A DNA stretch of 64,000 bases, taken from Firmicutes bacterium UBA6806. GTDB lineage: Bacteria; Bacillota; Clostridia; Peptostreptococcales; Acidaminobacteraceae. Shown here piece after piece: positions 1 to 8,414 of this stretch (positions are counted from its first letter, which is position 1; every line of letters starts with the position of its first letter). A program made the position numbers and the translations under genes. The notes under the pieces were generated by a model. That model made no database searches and was not told where the DNA came from. It saw nothing but the letters and a program-made list of their open reading frames with translations. The stretch is from positions 1-64,000 of the forward strand of contig DKFC01000063.1 of assembly GCA_002452745.1 (NCBI GenBank), read 5' to 3'.

Positions 1-39
1 TTCTTAGATTTGCAACACCACCTTAATTATTTTACATTA

Positions 40-1521
40 TTAAAGTCTTCCATATCGTTTGGTCAGCACTCGAATTTGTTTGGCTAAATCCTCTGACAAG
101 TCCTTCTCCGATATTCTAAAGCACCAGTTTCCACCAAGCGTCGATGGTGTATTCATCCGCGACTTTGACCCAAGTCCTAAAAAATCCTGCATCTGTGCGA
201 TTGCCAAGCTTGCCGTGGACGACCAAATGCCACGGACAAACCCCCAGTGATACCCCTCACGCTTGTCGAGTTTAAGATACTCCACTGCAAAAGTTCTGTC
301 CGCTTTTGGAACGTTGTGCATCCAGCCAACCACCGTATCATTGTCATGTGTTCCAGTATAGGCCACACAATTCTTATCATAATTATGAGGCAGATAATCG
401 CTTTCTTCCCTCGTATCAAAGGCAAATTCCAAAACTTTCATTCCCGGAAATCCCGTATCCTCTCTGAGCTCAATCACAGATTCAGTCAAGAACCCTAAAT
501 CCTCAGCAATAATATCCACCTTTCCAAGTGCCTCTTCCACCGCTTTAAAGAGTTTTATTCCCGGCCCTTTGATCCATTTGCCGTTTTCGGCGGTGGCATC
601 ACCAAATGGAATCTCCCAGTAAGCATCAAACCCTCTAAAGTGATCGATTCGAATCACATCAAACAGTTTGAGGCTGTAGTCAATTCTCTCAATCCACCAT
701 TTATAGCCTGTTTTTTCTATTTTATCCCAGTCATAAATTGGGTTTCCCCAAAGTTGACCTGTATCTGAAAACGCATCTGGAGGACAACCTGCAACACACT
801 TTGGCATTTTATCAGCAGAGAGCTTAAAAAACTCGGGATGCGCCCAAACATCAGCACTGTCATCTGCCACGTAAATGGGCAAATCCCCGATAATTTTGAT
901 TCCCTTGTTATTGGCCACGGACTTCAATGAATACCACTGTTTAAAAAAGAAATACTGCGTAAAAATCCAAAACCGAATATCATCATCATGCTCTTCTCTA
1001 AAAGTCCTCACCGTTTCTGTCTCTGGGGACTCAAATCCCTCACCCCAAAGATGCCATGACTGACCTTTCTGATTTTCCTTAATGGCCATATACACCGCAA
1101 ACGATTCCAGCCACTGCCCTTCATGTTCTTCAAAACGATCTAGCTCGTGTTTCAGCTTTACTTTAGATTGCTCATATGCCTCTTTGAGAAGTGCTATTTT
1201 GTTCTTGTATAGCTTCCCATAGTCTACCTTTTGTCCTTGTCTTCCCAAATCTGCTTTAGCAACTTGTTTTTTATTCAAAAATCCAAGTTGTATCAATTCT
1301 TGTAAATCTATAAAATATGGATTCCCAGCAAAAGCCGAAAAAGACTGATAAGGCGAGTCGCCATAACCAGTGATTCCAATGGGTAAAATCTGCCAATATC
1401 TTTGTCCTGCCGCTTCTAAAAAATCAATAAATGCATATGCGCCACTACCGAAATCTCCAATTCCATAATCTCCTGGCAAAGATGATACGTGCATTAAAAT
1501 ACCGCTGCTTCTCTCGTTCAT
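40..1521 (-). CDS. malQ: 4-alpha-glucanotransferase (amylomaltase, GH77)
   Basis: Cytoplasmic GH77 enzyme that transfers alpha-1,4-glucan segments between maltodextrins; it works in glycogen or maltodextrin use. About 493 aa, the usual family length. Family blocks are clear: SGILMHVSSLPGDYGIGDFG at the N-terminus, DVIRIDHFRGF with the nucleophile Asp, IAEDLG with the acid/base Glu, and THDNDT. The ATG at 1521 is preferred over an ATG six codons upstream, because GGGAGGAG lies 6 nt before it and the upstream ATG overlaps that Shine-Dalgarno. No other glycogen gene is visible in the window; the next gene to the right (1589-2440) is on the same strand 67 nt away. Confidence 0.96.
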   Translation of the reverse strand: MNERSSGILMHVSSLPGDYGIGDFGSGAYAFIDFLEAAGQRYWQILPIGITGYGDSPYQSFSAFAGNPYFIDLQELIQLGFLNKKQVAKADLGRQGQKVDYGKLYKNKIALLKEAYEQSKVKLKHELDRFEEHEGQWLESFAVYMAIKENQKGQSWHLWGEGFESPETETVRTFREEHDDDIRFWIFTQYFFFKQWYSLKSVANNKGIKIIGDLPIYVADDSADVWAHPEFFKLSADKMPKCVAGCPPDAFSDTGQLWGNPIYDWDKIEKTGYKWWIERIDYSLKLFDVIRIDHFRGFDAYWEIPFGDATAENGKWIKGPGIKLFKAVEEALGKVDIIAEDLGFLTESVIELREDTGFPGMKVLEFAFDTREESDYLPHNYDKNCVAYTGTHDNDTVVGWMHNVPKADRTFAVEYLKLDKREGYHWGFVRGIWSSTASLAIAQMQDFLGLGSKSRMNTPSTLGGNWCFRISEKDLSEDLAKQIRVLTKRYGRL

Positions 1522-1588
1522 GGAAATCTCCTCCCTCATAATCTATGATAACTGAACCTGCGCTTAAAGTTATCCTCTCTTATACCCA

Positions 1589-2440
1589 CTATAATCCAAA
1601 ATCATCTTCCTCGCTCCTTGAGCTTGAAATTGTCTTTGCCAGTTGAGACAGTATCATTTCATTTTGAGCTACAATTACACCTCCAGTTTCCAGAAGGTAC
1701 TCGCCAACACCGTCAAAATCTGTGATGCACTCAGCCTCTTCGCAGAGTAAAATACCCGCCGAAAACTCCCATAGTCGCTTGGAAAACATAATATGTCCTC
1801 CCGTTCTGCCACTTGCTACAAATGCAAAATCTATTGAAGAAGCCCCTTGAATACGAACCTTTGCAGCAACCTCCATCACCTGAGACATACTCTGGATCTG
1901 TTTAGGTCTAGACGTCGGATTTGATTTTGAAAAATCGCCATAAGTAATAATGCTCTCCTCTAAAGTTCTCTGCTTATCCGCCAAAATCCGATCTCCGTTT
2001 AAATACGCCCCCTTTCCCTTCACTGCCAAATAAAACTCCGACAGGGCCGGAAGGTAAATCATTGCCGCCCTCGCCTTTCCCCCTTCAAACAGTGTCAGTT
2101 GCGATCCATAATAAGGAAGCTCTCTGCTGAAATTTAAAGTTCCATCAATGGGGTCTAAAACCCATGTTCTCTCCTCAGATAACACTCCTTGATTTTCTTC
2201 TTCTCCAATAAATTGATCCTCAGGAAACAATCTCTGAACCTTTGTTTTTACGAATCGTTCGATTTCGAAATCCAAATTGGTCACAATATCCTGACTTCCC
2301 TTGGAACTGATCTGAAGGTTTGATTCACGATTGAACACAATCCTATCGAATCCCTCAATTAACGCATTGCCCAACTCCAAAAGCAACCTATCCATCATCT
2401 TCATCTTCTTAAAAATCAGTTCTCGCTCACTTTGAATCAT
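1589..2440 (-). CDS. inositol monophosphatase family protein
   Basis: Mg-dependent, Li-sensitive type sugar/inositol phosphatase fold, 283 aa. The metal site motifs are present: GEEENQG (first Glu), WVLDPIDGTLNFSRELP (the DPIDGT signature), and a C-terminal region with WEFSAGILLCEEA where family members have WDxAAGxLLxxEAGG. The substrate could be myo-inositol-1-phosphate, fructose-1,6-bisphosphate or 3'-phosphoadenosine phosphate; the sequence does not decide. The start ATG has GGAGG 6 nt upstream. The D of the usual WDxAAG is replaced by E (WEFSAG), a conservative change at a metal ligand. It may share a transcript with malQ. Confidence 0.88.
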   Translation of the reverse strand: MIQSERELIFKKMKMMDRLLLELGNALIEGFDRIVFNRESNLQISSKGSQDIVTNLDFEIERFVKTKVQRLFPEDQFIGEEENQGVLSEERTWVLDPIDGTLNFSRELPYYGSQLTLFEGGKARAAMIYLPALSEFYLAVKGKGAYLNGDRILADKQRTLEESIITYGDFSKSNPTSRPKQIQSMSQVMEVAAKVRIQGASSIDFAFVASGRTGGHIMFSKRLWEFSAGILLCEEAECITDFDGVGEYLLETGGVIVAQNEMILSQLAKTISSSRSEEDDFGL

Positions 2441-2580
2441 TATTGACCTCCATATGCTCTATGTAACTGCCAACTCTAAACCCCTTCGGTTTTGTCAGCA
2501 TGCTTTTGGGAATCACATCTGTCACACTACTATTGTACCCTCATTTTACAAAATTGTCATAGCTTAAAACACCATATGTC

Positions 2581-2609
2581 TTGACAATTAAAAGTCTTTT
2601 TGATAAATT
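2581..2609 (+). promoter_or_regulatory. promoter of hydE leader
   Basis: TTGACA at 2581-2586, a 17-bp spacer, and an extended -10 TGATAAATT with the hexamer TAAATT at 2604-2609. The -35 is a perfect sigma-A match and the TG is in the extended position. The predicted start near 2616 gives a leader of about 183 nt before hydE. Confidence 0.7.
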
Positions 2610-2615
2610 ATTAAC

Positions 2616-2798
2616 AAATAGTTCTTGTCTGGAGATTCCCCTGTGGTTTTTCGATACGAGAAACATCATTCACTACAGTTTAGAAGGATATCATACCTGA
2701 GAGCAAAGAGTACTCTGACCTTAAAGGAAGTAAACTGCTTTATTTACTTTACTTTCAAATGCTCTCAGAAGCATTTTTTTTATTTTTTTGGAGGATAC
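2616..2798 (+). promoter_or_regulatory. structured 5' leader of hydE with terminator-like hairpin
   Basis: The leader carries a stem GTTTTTCG/CGAGAAAC (about 2646-2664, one G-U pair). A second helix joins CTGAGAGC (2697-2704) to GCTCTCAG (2761-2768). A mutually exclusive hairpin AATGCT/AGCATT (2758-2775) is followed by two T-runs, with the GGAGG of hydE immediately after. This is the geometry of a terminator/antiterminator switch placed just before the ribosome binding site. I could not match it to TPP, FMN, SAM, cobalamin, lysine, THF, c-di-GMP or T-box consensus elements. Ligand unknown. Confidence 0.5.
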
Positions 2799-3890
2799 AT
2801 GAAATCTATAAAGGAATTGATTGACGAGCTGTACGAGCTCTCCGACCTATCTGATGAGGGTCTGCTTCAAATACTGAATCACATTGACGCAGATGAATCA
2901 GACTATCTCTTTTCAAAGGCTGTTTCAAAGAAGTCGCTTTACTATTCTGACTCTGTATACATGAGAGGCCTCATTGAGTTCACAAATTATTGCAAACAGA
3001 ACTGTGCTTACTGTGGCATCAGAGGATTGAATCAAAAAGTTGATCGCTACAGACTCAACCTCGAAACCATCTTGGCATGCTGTTTGGAAGGGTACAGACT
3101 AGGCTATAGAACTTTCGTCCTCCAAGGTGGCGAAGATCCCTATTACACCGATGAAAAACTAGTGGAAATGGTCTCCTCTATCAAAAGACAGCATCCAGAT
3201 TGTGCCGTCACCCTTTCTGTGGGAGAACGTTCCAGAGAAAGTTACATGGCACTAAAAAAAGCGGGTGTAGATCGTTATCTTCTCAGACATGAAACAGCCT
3301 CTAAATCACTCTATGAGTCCCTTCATCCTAATATGAGCTTTGAAAATAGGCGTAACTGTCTAAAAACACTTAAAGAACTGGATTACCAAGTGGGGGCAGG
3401 CTTTATGGTTGGCCTCCCAAATCAGACCAATGAAGATCTCGTTGCAGATTTGAGATTCTTAAAAAAATTAGATCCTGAAATGATAGGGATTGGCCCTTAT
3501 ATTCCACACGATGAGACACCACTCAGAGGTTCTACTGGCGGAACTGTCGAAAAGACGCTGATTCTCCTTGCGCTCACCAGACTCCTTGTCCCAGAGGCGC
3601 TTCTGCCCTCTACTACAGCAATGGGAACACTCGATCCAAAAGGTCGCGAAAAAGCATTGAAAGCAGGGGCAAATGTCGTCATGCCAAACCTATCTCCAAC
3701 CAATGTTCGTGAAAAATATGAACTTTACAAAGATAAAATCTGTACAGGTGACGAAGCGGCTCACTGTCGAGTTTGCATAGAAGGACGTATCAACAGCGCT
3801 GGTTTTAAAGTTGATATGGGAAGAGGAGATCATACTCATTATCGCAATGACCATGCCTCTGATGCACCAGAACTGTTTAAAGTGCTCTAA
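2799..3890 (+). CDS. hydE: [FeFe] hydrogenase H-cluster radical SAM maturase HydE
   Basis: Radical SAM enzyme that helps build the diiron subcluster of the [FeFe] hydrogenase H-cluster. 363 aa from the ATG at 2799, which has GGAGG 5 nt upstream; the reading frame stays open upstream to 2625 but only through the leader. C65, C69 and C72 form the CxxxCxxC site (NYCKQNCAYCG). The block LQGGEDPYYTDEKL is typical of HydE. A second Cys set near the C-terminus (CTGDEAAHCRVC) corresponds to the accessory cluster found in some HydE proteins. It serves the hydCBA hydrogenase at 33.4-36.9 kb; hydF and hydG are not in this window. Confidence over the close BioB and PylB families comes from the C-terminal block. 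Confidence 0.93.
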   Translation: MKSIKELIDELYELSDLSDEGLLQILNHIDADESDYLFSKAVSKKSLYYSDSVYMRGLIEFTNYCKQNCAYCGIRGLNQKVDRYRLNLETILACCLEGYRLGYRTFVLQGGEDPYYTDEKLVEMVSSIKRQHPDCAVTLSVGERSRESYMALKKAGVDRYLLRHETASKSLYESLHPNMSFENRRNCLKTLKELDYQVGAGFMVGLPNQTNEDLVADLRFLKKLDPEMIGIGPYIPHDETPLRGSTGGTVEKTLILLALTRLLVPEALLPSTTAMGTLDPKGREKALKAGANVVMPNLSPTNVREKYELYKDKICTGDEAAHCRVCIEGRINSAGFKVDMGRGDHTHYRNDHASDAPELFKVL

Positions 3891-3926
3891 TTGGCTTTTC
3901 AATTTAATGAAGGCCTTAAATAAAGA

Positions 3927-3969
3927 GGCGTGCTCTGTAGAATAACACTCTGCAAAGCACGCCCTTTTT
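3927..3969. terminator. rho-independent terminator after hydE
   Basis: GGCGTGCT (3927-3934) pairs with AGCACGCC (3956-3963), followed by CTTTTT. It lies between the convergent hydE and the 3977-5524 gene. The T-run favours the plus strand. Confidence 0.8.
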
Positions 3970-3976
3970 GTCTGAT

Positions 3977-5524
3977 CTAATACGCCGTCGGTACTTCTCC
4001 TACCATTTTTAGCAGCGATTGATTTTTAACTGCATATCCCAATTGAGTTGCAAGGTAAGTCATCATCTCAGTGTCTGAATCTGTGAATAAATGATTTGTA
4101 AAGGAATCTATATTAATCATGCCATAGAGCCTTCCCTCTATAATAATCGGTGAGCACAGGGAAGATTCAACTGCTTTGTCCTCAGAGCTCTCCAGAACAT
4201 CTGCATATCCCACCGAATAATCTCTTTGGATATCGTTGATAATAACTGCTTTATCAAAATGTCCATGTGTCACATGATGAACATATGATTTTTCGTATGA
4301 CAGAGAATACGTATTCAGCTTTTCTAAATTGTACCCCCTTGCAGCCATTACTTTAAGAACACCATTTTCAAGTTTTAAAATACAGGCCAAGTCTGCATAT
4401 GTGACGTAGCTCATCAGGTTATCCAATATAAATTCAAATAAGTCATTGGCGTCCATCTCCCTTAGCAAAACTGGATTTAATTTCAAAAGCATGTCTTTTA
4501 TTGAGGAAAGACGCTCTATTCGATCTTCGTTTAACTTCCTATCTGTGACATCATAGCCAGTCATCAAAATATCGCCGTTGTTCATTGACGCCAGCTTCAC
4601 GTTAAACCAAGCTGCTTGTCCATCATTAAAACAAACCGGAAACGTCTTGATATTTAGTGGTTCTTTGGTCTTTCTAACCGCTTGAATAGACAAATCTATC
4701 CGTTCGTAATTTTCGTCTCCAATCATCTGTCTAAGATCTCTCACCTTTTGGAACTGAGTTTCCTTAATATCATATCTGTGATTTGGACAGTGATTAGAAT
4801 AGACGATTCTGTCACTATCGTCAATAATCCAGATGAGTGCATCAATGGAATGAGTCAGTGTCTTGAACTTTTCCTCCGTTTCTTCAACTGCCATGAGATG
4901 CACAGACTGTTTTAAAAGCTCGCTGTTGAGGTTGTAATTTGCCGTCTTTAACTCATGAAGCAATTTGTTGTGTTGTTCTGTGAGCCGTTGGTTTAATCTA
5001 AAGGCGTTATAGCGATCTCTCCCTAAGAAAGTTACCACCACTGTAAGCAGTAAAATCAATAAAATGCTTATTACATATTCCTCTGAATTTATTTTAAAAA
5101 GAACCATTACCCCAAGTAGACAGCTGTCAAAAATCATCAGCGGTATCAAGAGTCTCACAAAATCCACGATACAATAGACCATCACCATTACCACTAAAAT
5201 CGTAAAAAGAGATGTTTTAAATGCCAAATTTGCATGAAAGATATCATCCAGTTCAGAAAATAAAATGGTCATCACCAGCATTTCAAACCAGAAAAACCGC
5301 TTGCTGAGTTTCAGCGCCACCAAAAGTCCCGCAATCATCACCGCAAATGCAATTTCATGAGTGTGAGATTTCAGCGAATAACTGGAATAGTAAAAAATTA
5401 GAACTTCAATTACAAGATACAGGACTCCAATATTAAAGAGAATTGACTTATCATGAAGCAAAATACCATCATCTGATGGCTCCACAGGCGCAATCCCTAA
5501 AATTGATCGCAATTTGTTTCGCAT
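3977..5524 (-). CDS. membrane sensor with PAS and GAF domains, no visible output domain
   Basis: About 515 aa. Residues ~20-175 form six or seven hydrophobic segments, then a coiled linker (RLTEQHNKLLHELKTANYNL), a PAS domain around 205-325 (IDALIWIIDDSDRIVYSNHC) and a GAF domain to the C-terminus (PIIIEGRLYGMINIDSF). No histidine kinase, GGDEF, EAL, HD or HTH module follows the GAF, so it is either a sensor working through a partner protein or a truncated relative of a signalling enzyme. The ATG at 5524 is chosen because GAAGGG lies 10 nt upstream; an in-frame ATG at 5542 has no room for a ribosome site. Divergent from the gamma-carbonic anhydrase. Confidence 0.75.
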   Translation of the reverse strand: MRNKLRSILGIAPVEPSDDGILLHDKSILFNIGVLYLVIEVLIFYYSSYSLKSHTHEIAFAVMIAGLLVALKLSKRFFWFEMLVMTILFSELDDIFHANLAFKTSLFTILVVMVMVYCIVDFVRLLIPLMIFDSCLLGVMVLFKINSEEYVISILLILLLTVVVTFLGRDRYNAFRLNQRLTEQHNKLLHELKTANYNLNSELLKQSVHLMAVEETEEKFKTLTHSIDALIWIIDDSDRIVYSNHCPNHRYDIKETQFQKVRDLRQMIGDENYERIDLSIQAVRKTKEPLNIKTFPVCFNDGQAAWFNVKLASMNNGDILMTGYDVTDRKLNEDRIERLSSIKDMLLKLNPVLLREMDANDLFEFILDNLMSYVTYADLACILKLENGVLKVMAARGYNLEKLNTYSLSYEKSYVHHVTHGHFDKAVIINDIQRDYSVGYADVLESSEDKAVESSLCSPIIIEGRLYGMINIDSFTNHLFTDSDTEMMTYLATQLGYAVKNQSLLKMVGEVPTAY

Positions 5525-5621
5525 GCTGTCACATCCCTTCAAATTCTATGGTGTATTGATACCCAAATTTGATATAATAGTTAACAACAAAAACTTATCA
5601 TTAGAAATCAAAGGAGCAAAC

Positions 5622-6170
5622 ATGATATACGAATTTGAAAATCAACATCCGCAGTGCCACGAAAAGTCCTTTATTGCCGAAGGTGCAAGAGTGATTGGAA
5701 AAGTCACAATGGGACTTTTCAGCAGCGTCTGGTTTAACACAGTTGTACGAGGTGATGTCAATGAGATCAGAATCGGCGAATATACAAATATACAGGACAA
5801 TTCGGTGGTTCACGTTGCTGACTCACACCCCACCATTATCGGCGATTTTGTAACCGTAGGCCATAACGCAGTCATACATGGCTGTACCATAGAAGATCAC
5901 TGTCTTATTGGCATGAGTGCCACGGTTCTCAATGGCGCACTAGTCGGCACAGGGAGTATCATCGCCGCAGGGGCTTTGGTCAAGGAAAACCAGATTATTC
6001 CACCTTACTCACTGGTAGTTGGCGTTCCTGGTAAAGTGATAAAGACCCTAGAACCCGATCACAGCTCCATACACGCTCAAGCCGTCAAATATAAAACCCT
6101 CTGGACAGAGCGCTATGGATTTCTTAAAAACGCAGGTGGAGAGACCTATAAGAATGAAAAAATTGTTTGA
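5622..6170 (+). CDS. gamma carbonic anhydrase family protein
   Basis: Left-handed beta-helix (hexapeptide) protein of 182 aa, the YrdA/PaaY/CaiE-like gamma-CA type, trimeric with metal bound between subunits. The three metal-binding His are visible: HVAD and the pair in VGHNAVIHGC. The hexapeptide pattern (IGEYTNIQDNSVVHV and similar) runs through the middle, and a C-terminal helix follows (PDHSSIHAQAVKYK). The ATG at 5622 has AAAGGAG 7 nt upstream; the frame is open to 5514 but overlaps the divergent gene. Actual carbonic anhydrase activity is not assured in this subfamily. A strong terminator follows. Confidence 0.9.
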   Translation: MIYEFENQHPQCHEKSFIAEGARVIGKVTMGLFSSVWFNTVVRGDVNEIRIGEYTNIQDNSVVHVADSHPTIIGDFVTVGHNAVIHGCTIEDHCLIGMSATVLNGALVGTGSIIAAGALVKENQIIPPYSLVVGVPGKVIKTLEPDHSSIHAQAVKYKTLWTERYGFLKNAGGETYKNEKIV

Positions 6171-6196
6171 ATTTTAAATGATTCTTCCCATAAGAA

Positions 6197-6229
6197 AAGC
6201 CCCCAACATTTGCTGGGGGCTTCTTTATT
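6197..6229 (+). terminator. rho-independent terminator after gamma-CA gene
   Basis: AAGCCCCCA (6197-6205) pairs with TGGGGGCTT (6214-6222), then CTTTATTT. Stem of 9 bp, GC-rich. Confidence 0.88.
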
Positions 6230-6237
6230 TATGTCAT

Positions 6238-6362
6238 TTATTTTTGATTAATTAAGTTCGCTTTTACAAGTAAATTGTCAAGTGCCTCTGAATGCGTTAA
6301 GTTTTGACATAGCTTATTCCGCCTACAGAAAAGAGCTGTGTTGGAATAGGAGCGTATATGAA
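6238..6362 (-). pseudogene. decayed 3' end of an SLH-domain protein gene
   Basis: On the minus strand 6238-6303 translates to NLTHSEALDNLLVKANLINQ plus K and a stop. This lines up with the C-terminus of the SLH protein at 18642-22202 (NLTHAEALAAIKNLMVKAQL, then MNQ and stop). Just upstream, in another frame, IYAPIPTQLFSVGGISYVK resembles the preceding part of an SLH repeat (PYIQKVLDGKVFVG), so at least one frameshift separates the two pieces. No start or long open frame exists. I read it as a relic of a second SLH-anchored surface protein. Confidence 0.6.
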
Positions 6363-6415
6363 ACCACTTGCAGCATCACCCATCCCTTACCTATTATATC
6401 TACCCATTAACATGC

Positions 6416-7060
6416 TTAAAACAGCAAAATAGCACTTATCATACGAACTGCAACCATGTAGCAAATTGCAAACACAGCAATAACCGCCGTATTGCTCACT
6501 CTAGATATTTCTATCGGCTCTGTTCCATCTCGGTTTACCGGATAATAGGCATTGTAACTGAGTCCGAAGTCCGTCAGATTCATCAAAATCATAACGATCA
6601 TGGCATATTTAAACAACTTTGAAATCCACAACAGCGTTTCCTTCGCAAAAGCAGAAAACAACTTGGAGTCAAAGATGACATCCACTATTGTTCCATCAAT
6701 TACCTTTAAACCCATCATCCCCACAATCGCCAAAAAAGCTAAGAAGAAGAACACCTTAATCGTCATGCTAAACGGCGATCTTCCCAGCGTGCTCTCAGAT
6801 AGAAGAATTTTTTTTACTGGAAACGGAAGACTTCTATAATCAGGCGTATATGACTTCACTGAAATTTTTGCCACATCTTGACTGAGTAAATTTCGAATGC
6901 TATCTTCATCCTCAACGATAATTGAGATATTAGGTTCTGTGCAGAGTTTGAGATAATTGTCTTTTCTCTCTGTGTTGATATCATCGATATGTAACACCTC
7001 TCCGTATTTCATGTGAATGCTCAAAGCATGCAACTTATTTCCCTTTTTCTGTATACTCAT
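6416..7060 (-). CDS. hypothetical membrane protein, three C-terminal TM segments
   Basis: 214 aa from an ATG at 7060 with GGAGG 5 nt upstream (a TTG four codons earlier overlaps the Shine-Dalgarno). Residues 1-95 are soluble and contain an acidic and Ser-rich stretch with several Asp pairs (HIDDINTERKDNYLKL, IIVEDEDSIRNLL). Three hydrophobic helices follow: FSMTIKVFFFLAFLAIVGMM, LFKYAMIVMILMNLTDFGL and ISRVSNTAVIAVFAICYMVA. I do not recognise the family. It is monocistronic; the region below it holds the SLH relic. A signalling or stress role cannot be judged from sequence. Confidence 0.65.
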   Translation of the reverse strand: MSIQKKGNKLHALSIHMKYGEVLHIDDINTERKDNYLKLCTEPNISIIVEDEDSIRNLLSQDVAKISVKSYTPDYRSLPFPVKKILLSESTLGRSPFSMTIKVFFFLAFLAIVGMMGLKVIDGTIVDVIFDSKLFSAFAKETLLWISKLFKYAMIVMILMNLTDFGLSYNAYYPVNRDGTEPIEISRVSNTAVIAVFAICYMVAVRMISAILLF

Positions 7061-7202
7061 CGTGACCTCCAATTGTAGTACTTACATATATATTTTATAA
7101 CCAAATTAATTCGTGTATAAACAAAATTATTACATCATAAGTTGAATGTTCCCCTAAATAACTGGGTACTATTATCATAACTTATTTTTCAAGGAGGCTC
7201 AA

Positions 7203-7946
7203 ATGAATTCTACCATACAAACCATTTTAAATCATCAATCCATACGCAACTATGCTGACAAAGCTATTGACGATGGAGATCTCATGGACATTATCAAATG
7301 TGCCCAAGCAGAGCCTAACTCTATAAATGGCCAACAATTCAGCGTTATCGTCGTCAAGGATGCCCAGATAAAGTCAAAATTGGCAGCACTATGTGGAGAT
7401 CAGGACTATATTGCCAAAGCACCTGTGTTTCTAATCTTTGTAGCCGACTATCACAAATTGCTCTTAGCCGCTAAGAAAAACGAAAAACCAATGGAAATTG
7501 TAACAGATGTCGAAGCTCTGCTGGTCTCCTCTGTAGATATTGGAATCGCACTTGGCAACTCAATTGCCGCCGCAGAGAGTATTGGCCTCGGCGTCGTTCC
7601 AATTGGAGGCGTCAGACAAAATCCAGAGGAAATTATAAAGCTGCTAAACCTCCCTCAACTGGTCTTTCCGATTTCTGGTCTTTGCCTTGGGTATCCAGCA
7701 GAAAATCCCGGACAAAAGCCAAGACTTCCAATCAATACCTTCATGCACCTAGAAACCTATCACCCGGACATGGAATCTTTCATAGACGAATATGATGATG
7801 TCGTCTCAGAGTATATGAGCGCCAGAACCGGAGGCCAAAGTCGCCGCAACTGGTCAAAATCCGTATCTGGCATTTACAAATCAGTCTACTATCCAAAAGT
7901 CACTCCAACACTTAAACAGCAGGGATTCCTTAAGCATGATGATTAA
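7203..7946 (+). CDS. NfsA-type FMN-dependent nitroreductase / NADPH oxidoreductase
   Basis: 247 aa, flavin reductase P / NfsA class of the nitroreductase superfamily, a cytoplasmic FMN homodimer that reduces quinones, nitro compounds or flavins with NAD(P)H. The N-terminal FMN phosphate motif is QSIRNYADKAI (H-x-S-x-R-x-Y/F) and NSINGQQFSVIVV follows; IGLGVVPIGGVRQNPEEI and GLCLGYPAENPGQKPRLP are the conserved mid and FMN-binding blocks. The ATG has AAGGAGG 5 nt upstream. Its last 17 bp overlap the convergent 7930-8397 gene. Physiological substrate unknown. Confidence 0.92.
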   Translation: MNSTIQTILNHQSIRNYADKAIDDGDLMDIIKCAQAEPNSINGQQFSVIVVKDAQIKSKLAALCGDQDYIAKAPVFLIFVADYHKLLLAAKKNEKPMEIVTDVEALLVSSVDIGIALGNSIAAAESIGLGVVPIGGVRQNPEEIIKLLNLPQLVFPISGLCLGYPAENPGQKPRLPINTFMHLETYHPDMESFIDEYDDVVSEYMSARTGGQSRRNWSKSVSGIYKSVYYPKVTPTLKQQGFLKHDD

Positions 7947-8397
7947 AGGATTCCAGTTCCTTAATAAACTTTTCTTTGTCATCTATCATCTCAAGCAACA
8001 CATAGTAGGAGATTGAATTAGAGATGAGATCACTGGAAACCAGCCTTCCCTTTATGTCCACAAGCAATGCGTAAACAGCTTTTTCCAGTCCAATGGAATA
8101 ATCTACAATTTGTTGACGGTCTCTTAAGACAGGGGCAACCAGTCTCACTGAGAACTGAGTTACCAGTGAAGATATCTTATCATAAGTTCCAAAATCAATA
8201 TCTTCAGCCATTTCAGTGGTGATGTTTTGTATCATGCTCTGATAGTGCCTTACATCTGTATCTACTGCGGAGATAAGCACTTTTAGTACCATTCTCACAC
8301 GAATATCACCATTTTCTTCTTCCAGCTTTTCAAATAGCTTTTTTTTCTTAAGTGCTATTTCAATTCCCTTTTGCAATACATCTCTAATGTCATACAT
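7930..8397 (-). CDS. small helical protein, possibly degenerate ferritin-like, partner of rubrerythrin-VIT1
   Basis: 155 aa, predicted all-helical and soluble. It sits 17 nt after the rubrerythrin-VIT1 gene and is almost certainly co-transcribed. The helix containing AVDTDVRHYQSMI resembles the rubrerythrin metal helix (x-D/E-E-x-x-H-Y), but the canonical Glu ligands are mostly absent. I do not recognise a named family. Given the context it could chaperone or sense iron for the neighbouring transporter; this is inference only. Stop codon overlaps the end of the nitroreductase gene on the other strand. Confidence 0.65.
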   Translation of the reverse strand: MYDIRDVLQKGIEIALKKKKLFEKLEEENGDIRVRMVLKVLISAVDTDVRHYQSMIQNITTEMAEDIDFGTYDKISSLVTQFSVRLVAPVLRDRQQIVDYSIGLEKAVYALLVDIKGRLVSSDLISNSISYYVLLEMIDDKEKFIKELESFNHHA

Positions 8398-8414
8398 AAC
8401 ATCCCCACCCTAGA

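Noticed and set aside
2616..2798. T-box, TPP, FMN or SAM riboswitch upstream of hydE
   Set aside because: None of the conserved core motifs of these classes is present; kept only as an unassigned leader.
2625..2798. 58-codon N-terminal extension of HydE
   Set aside because: It lies in the structured leader, is not HydE-like, and the ATG at 2799 has a strong ribosome site.
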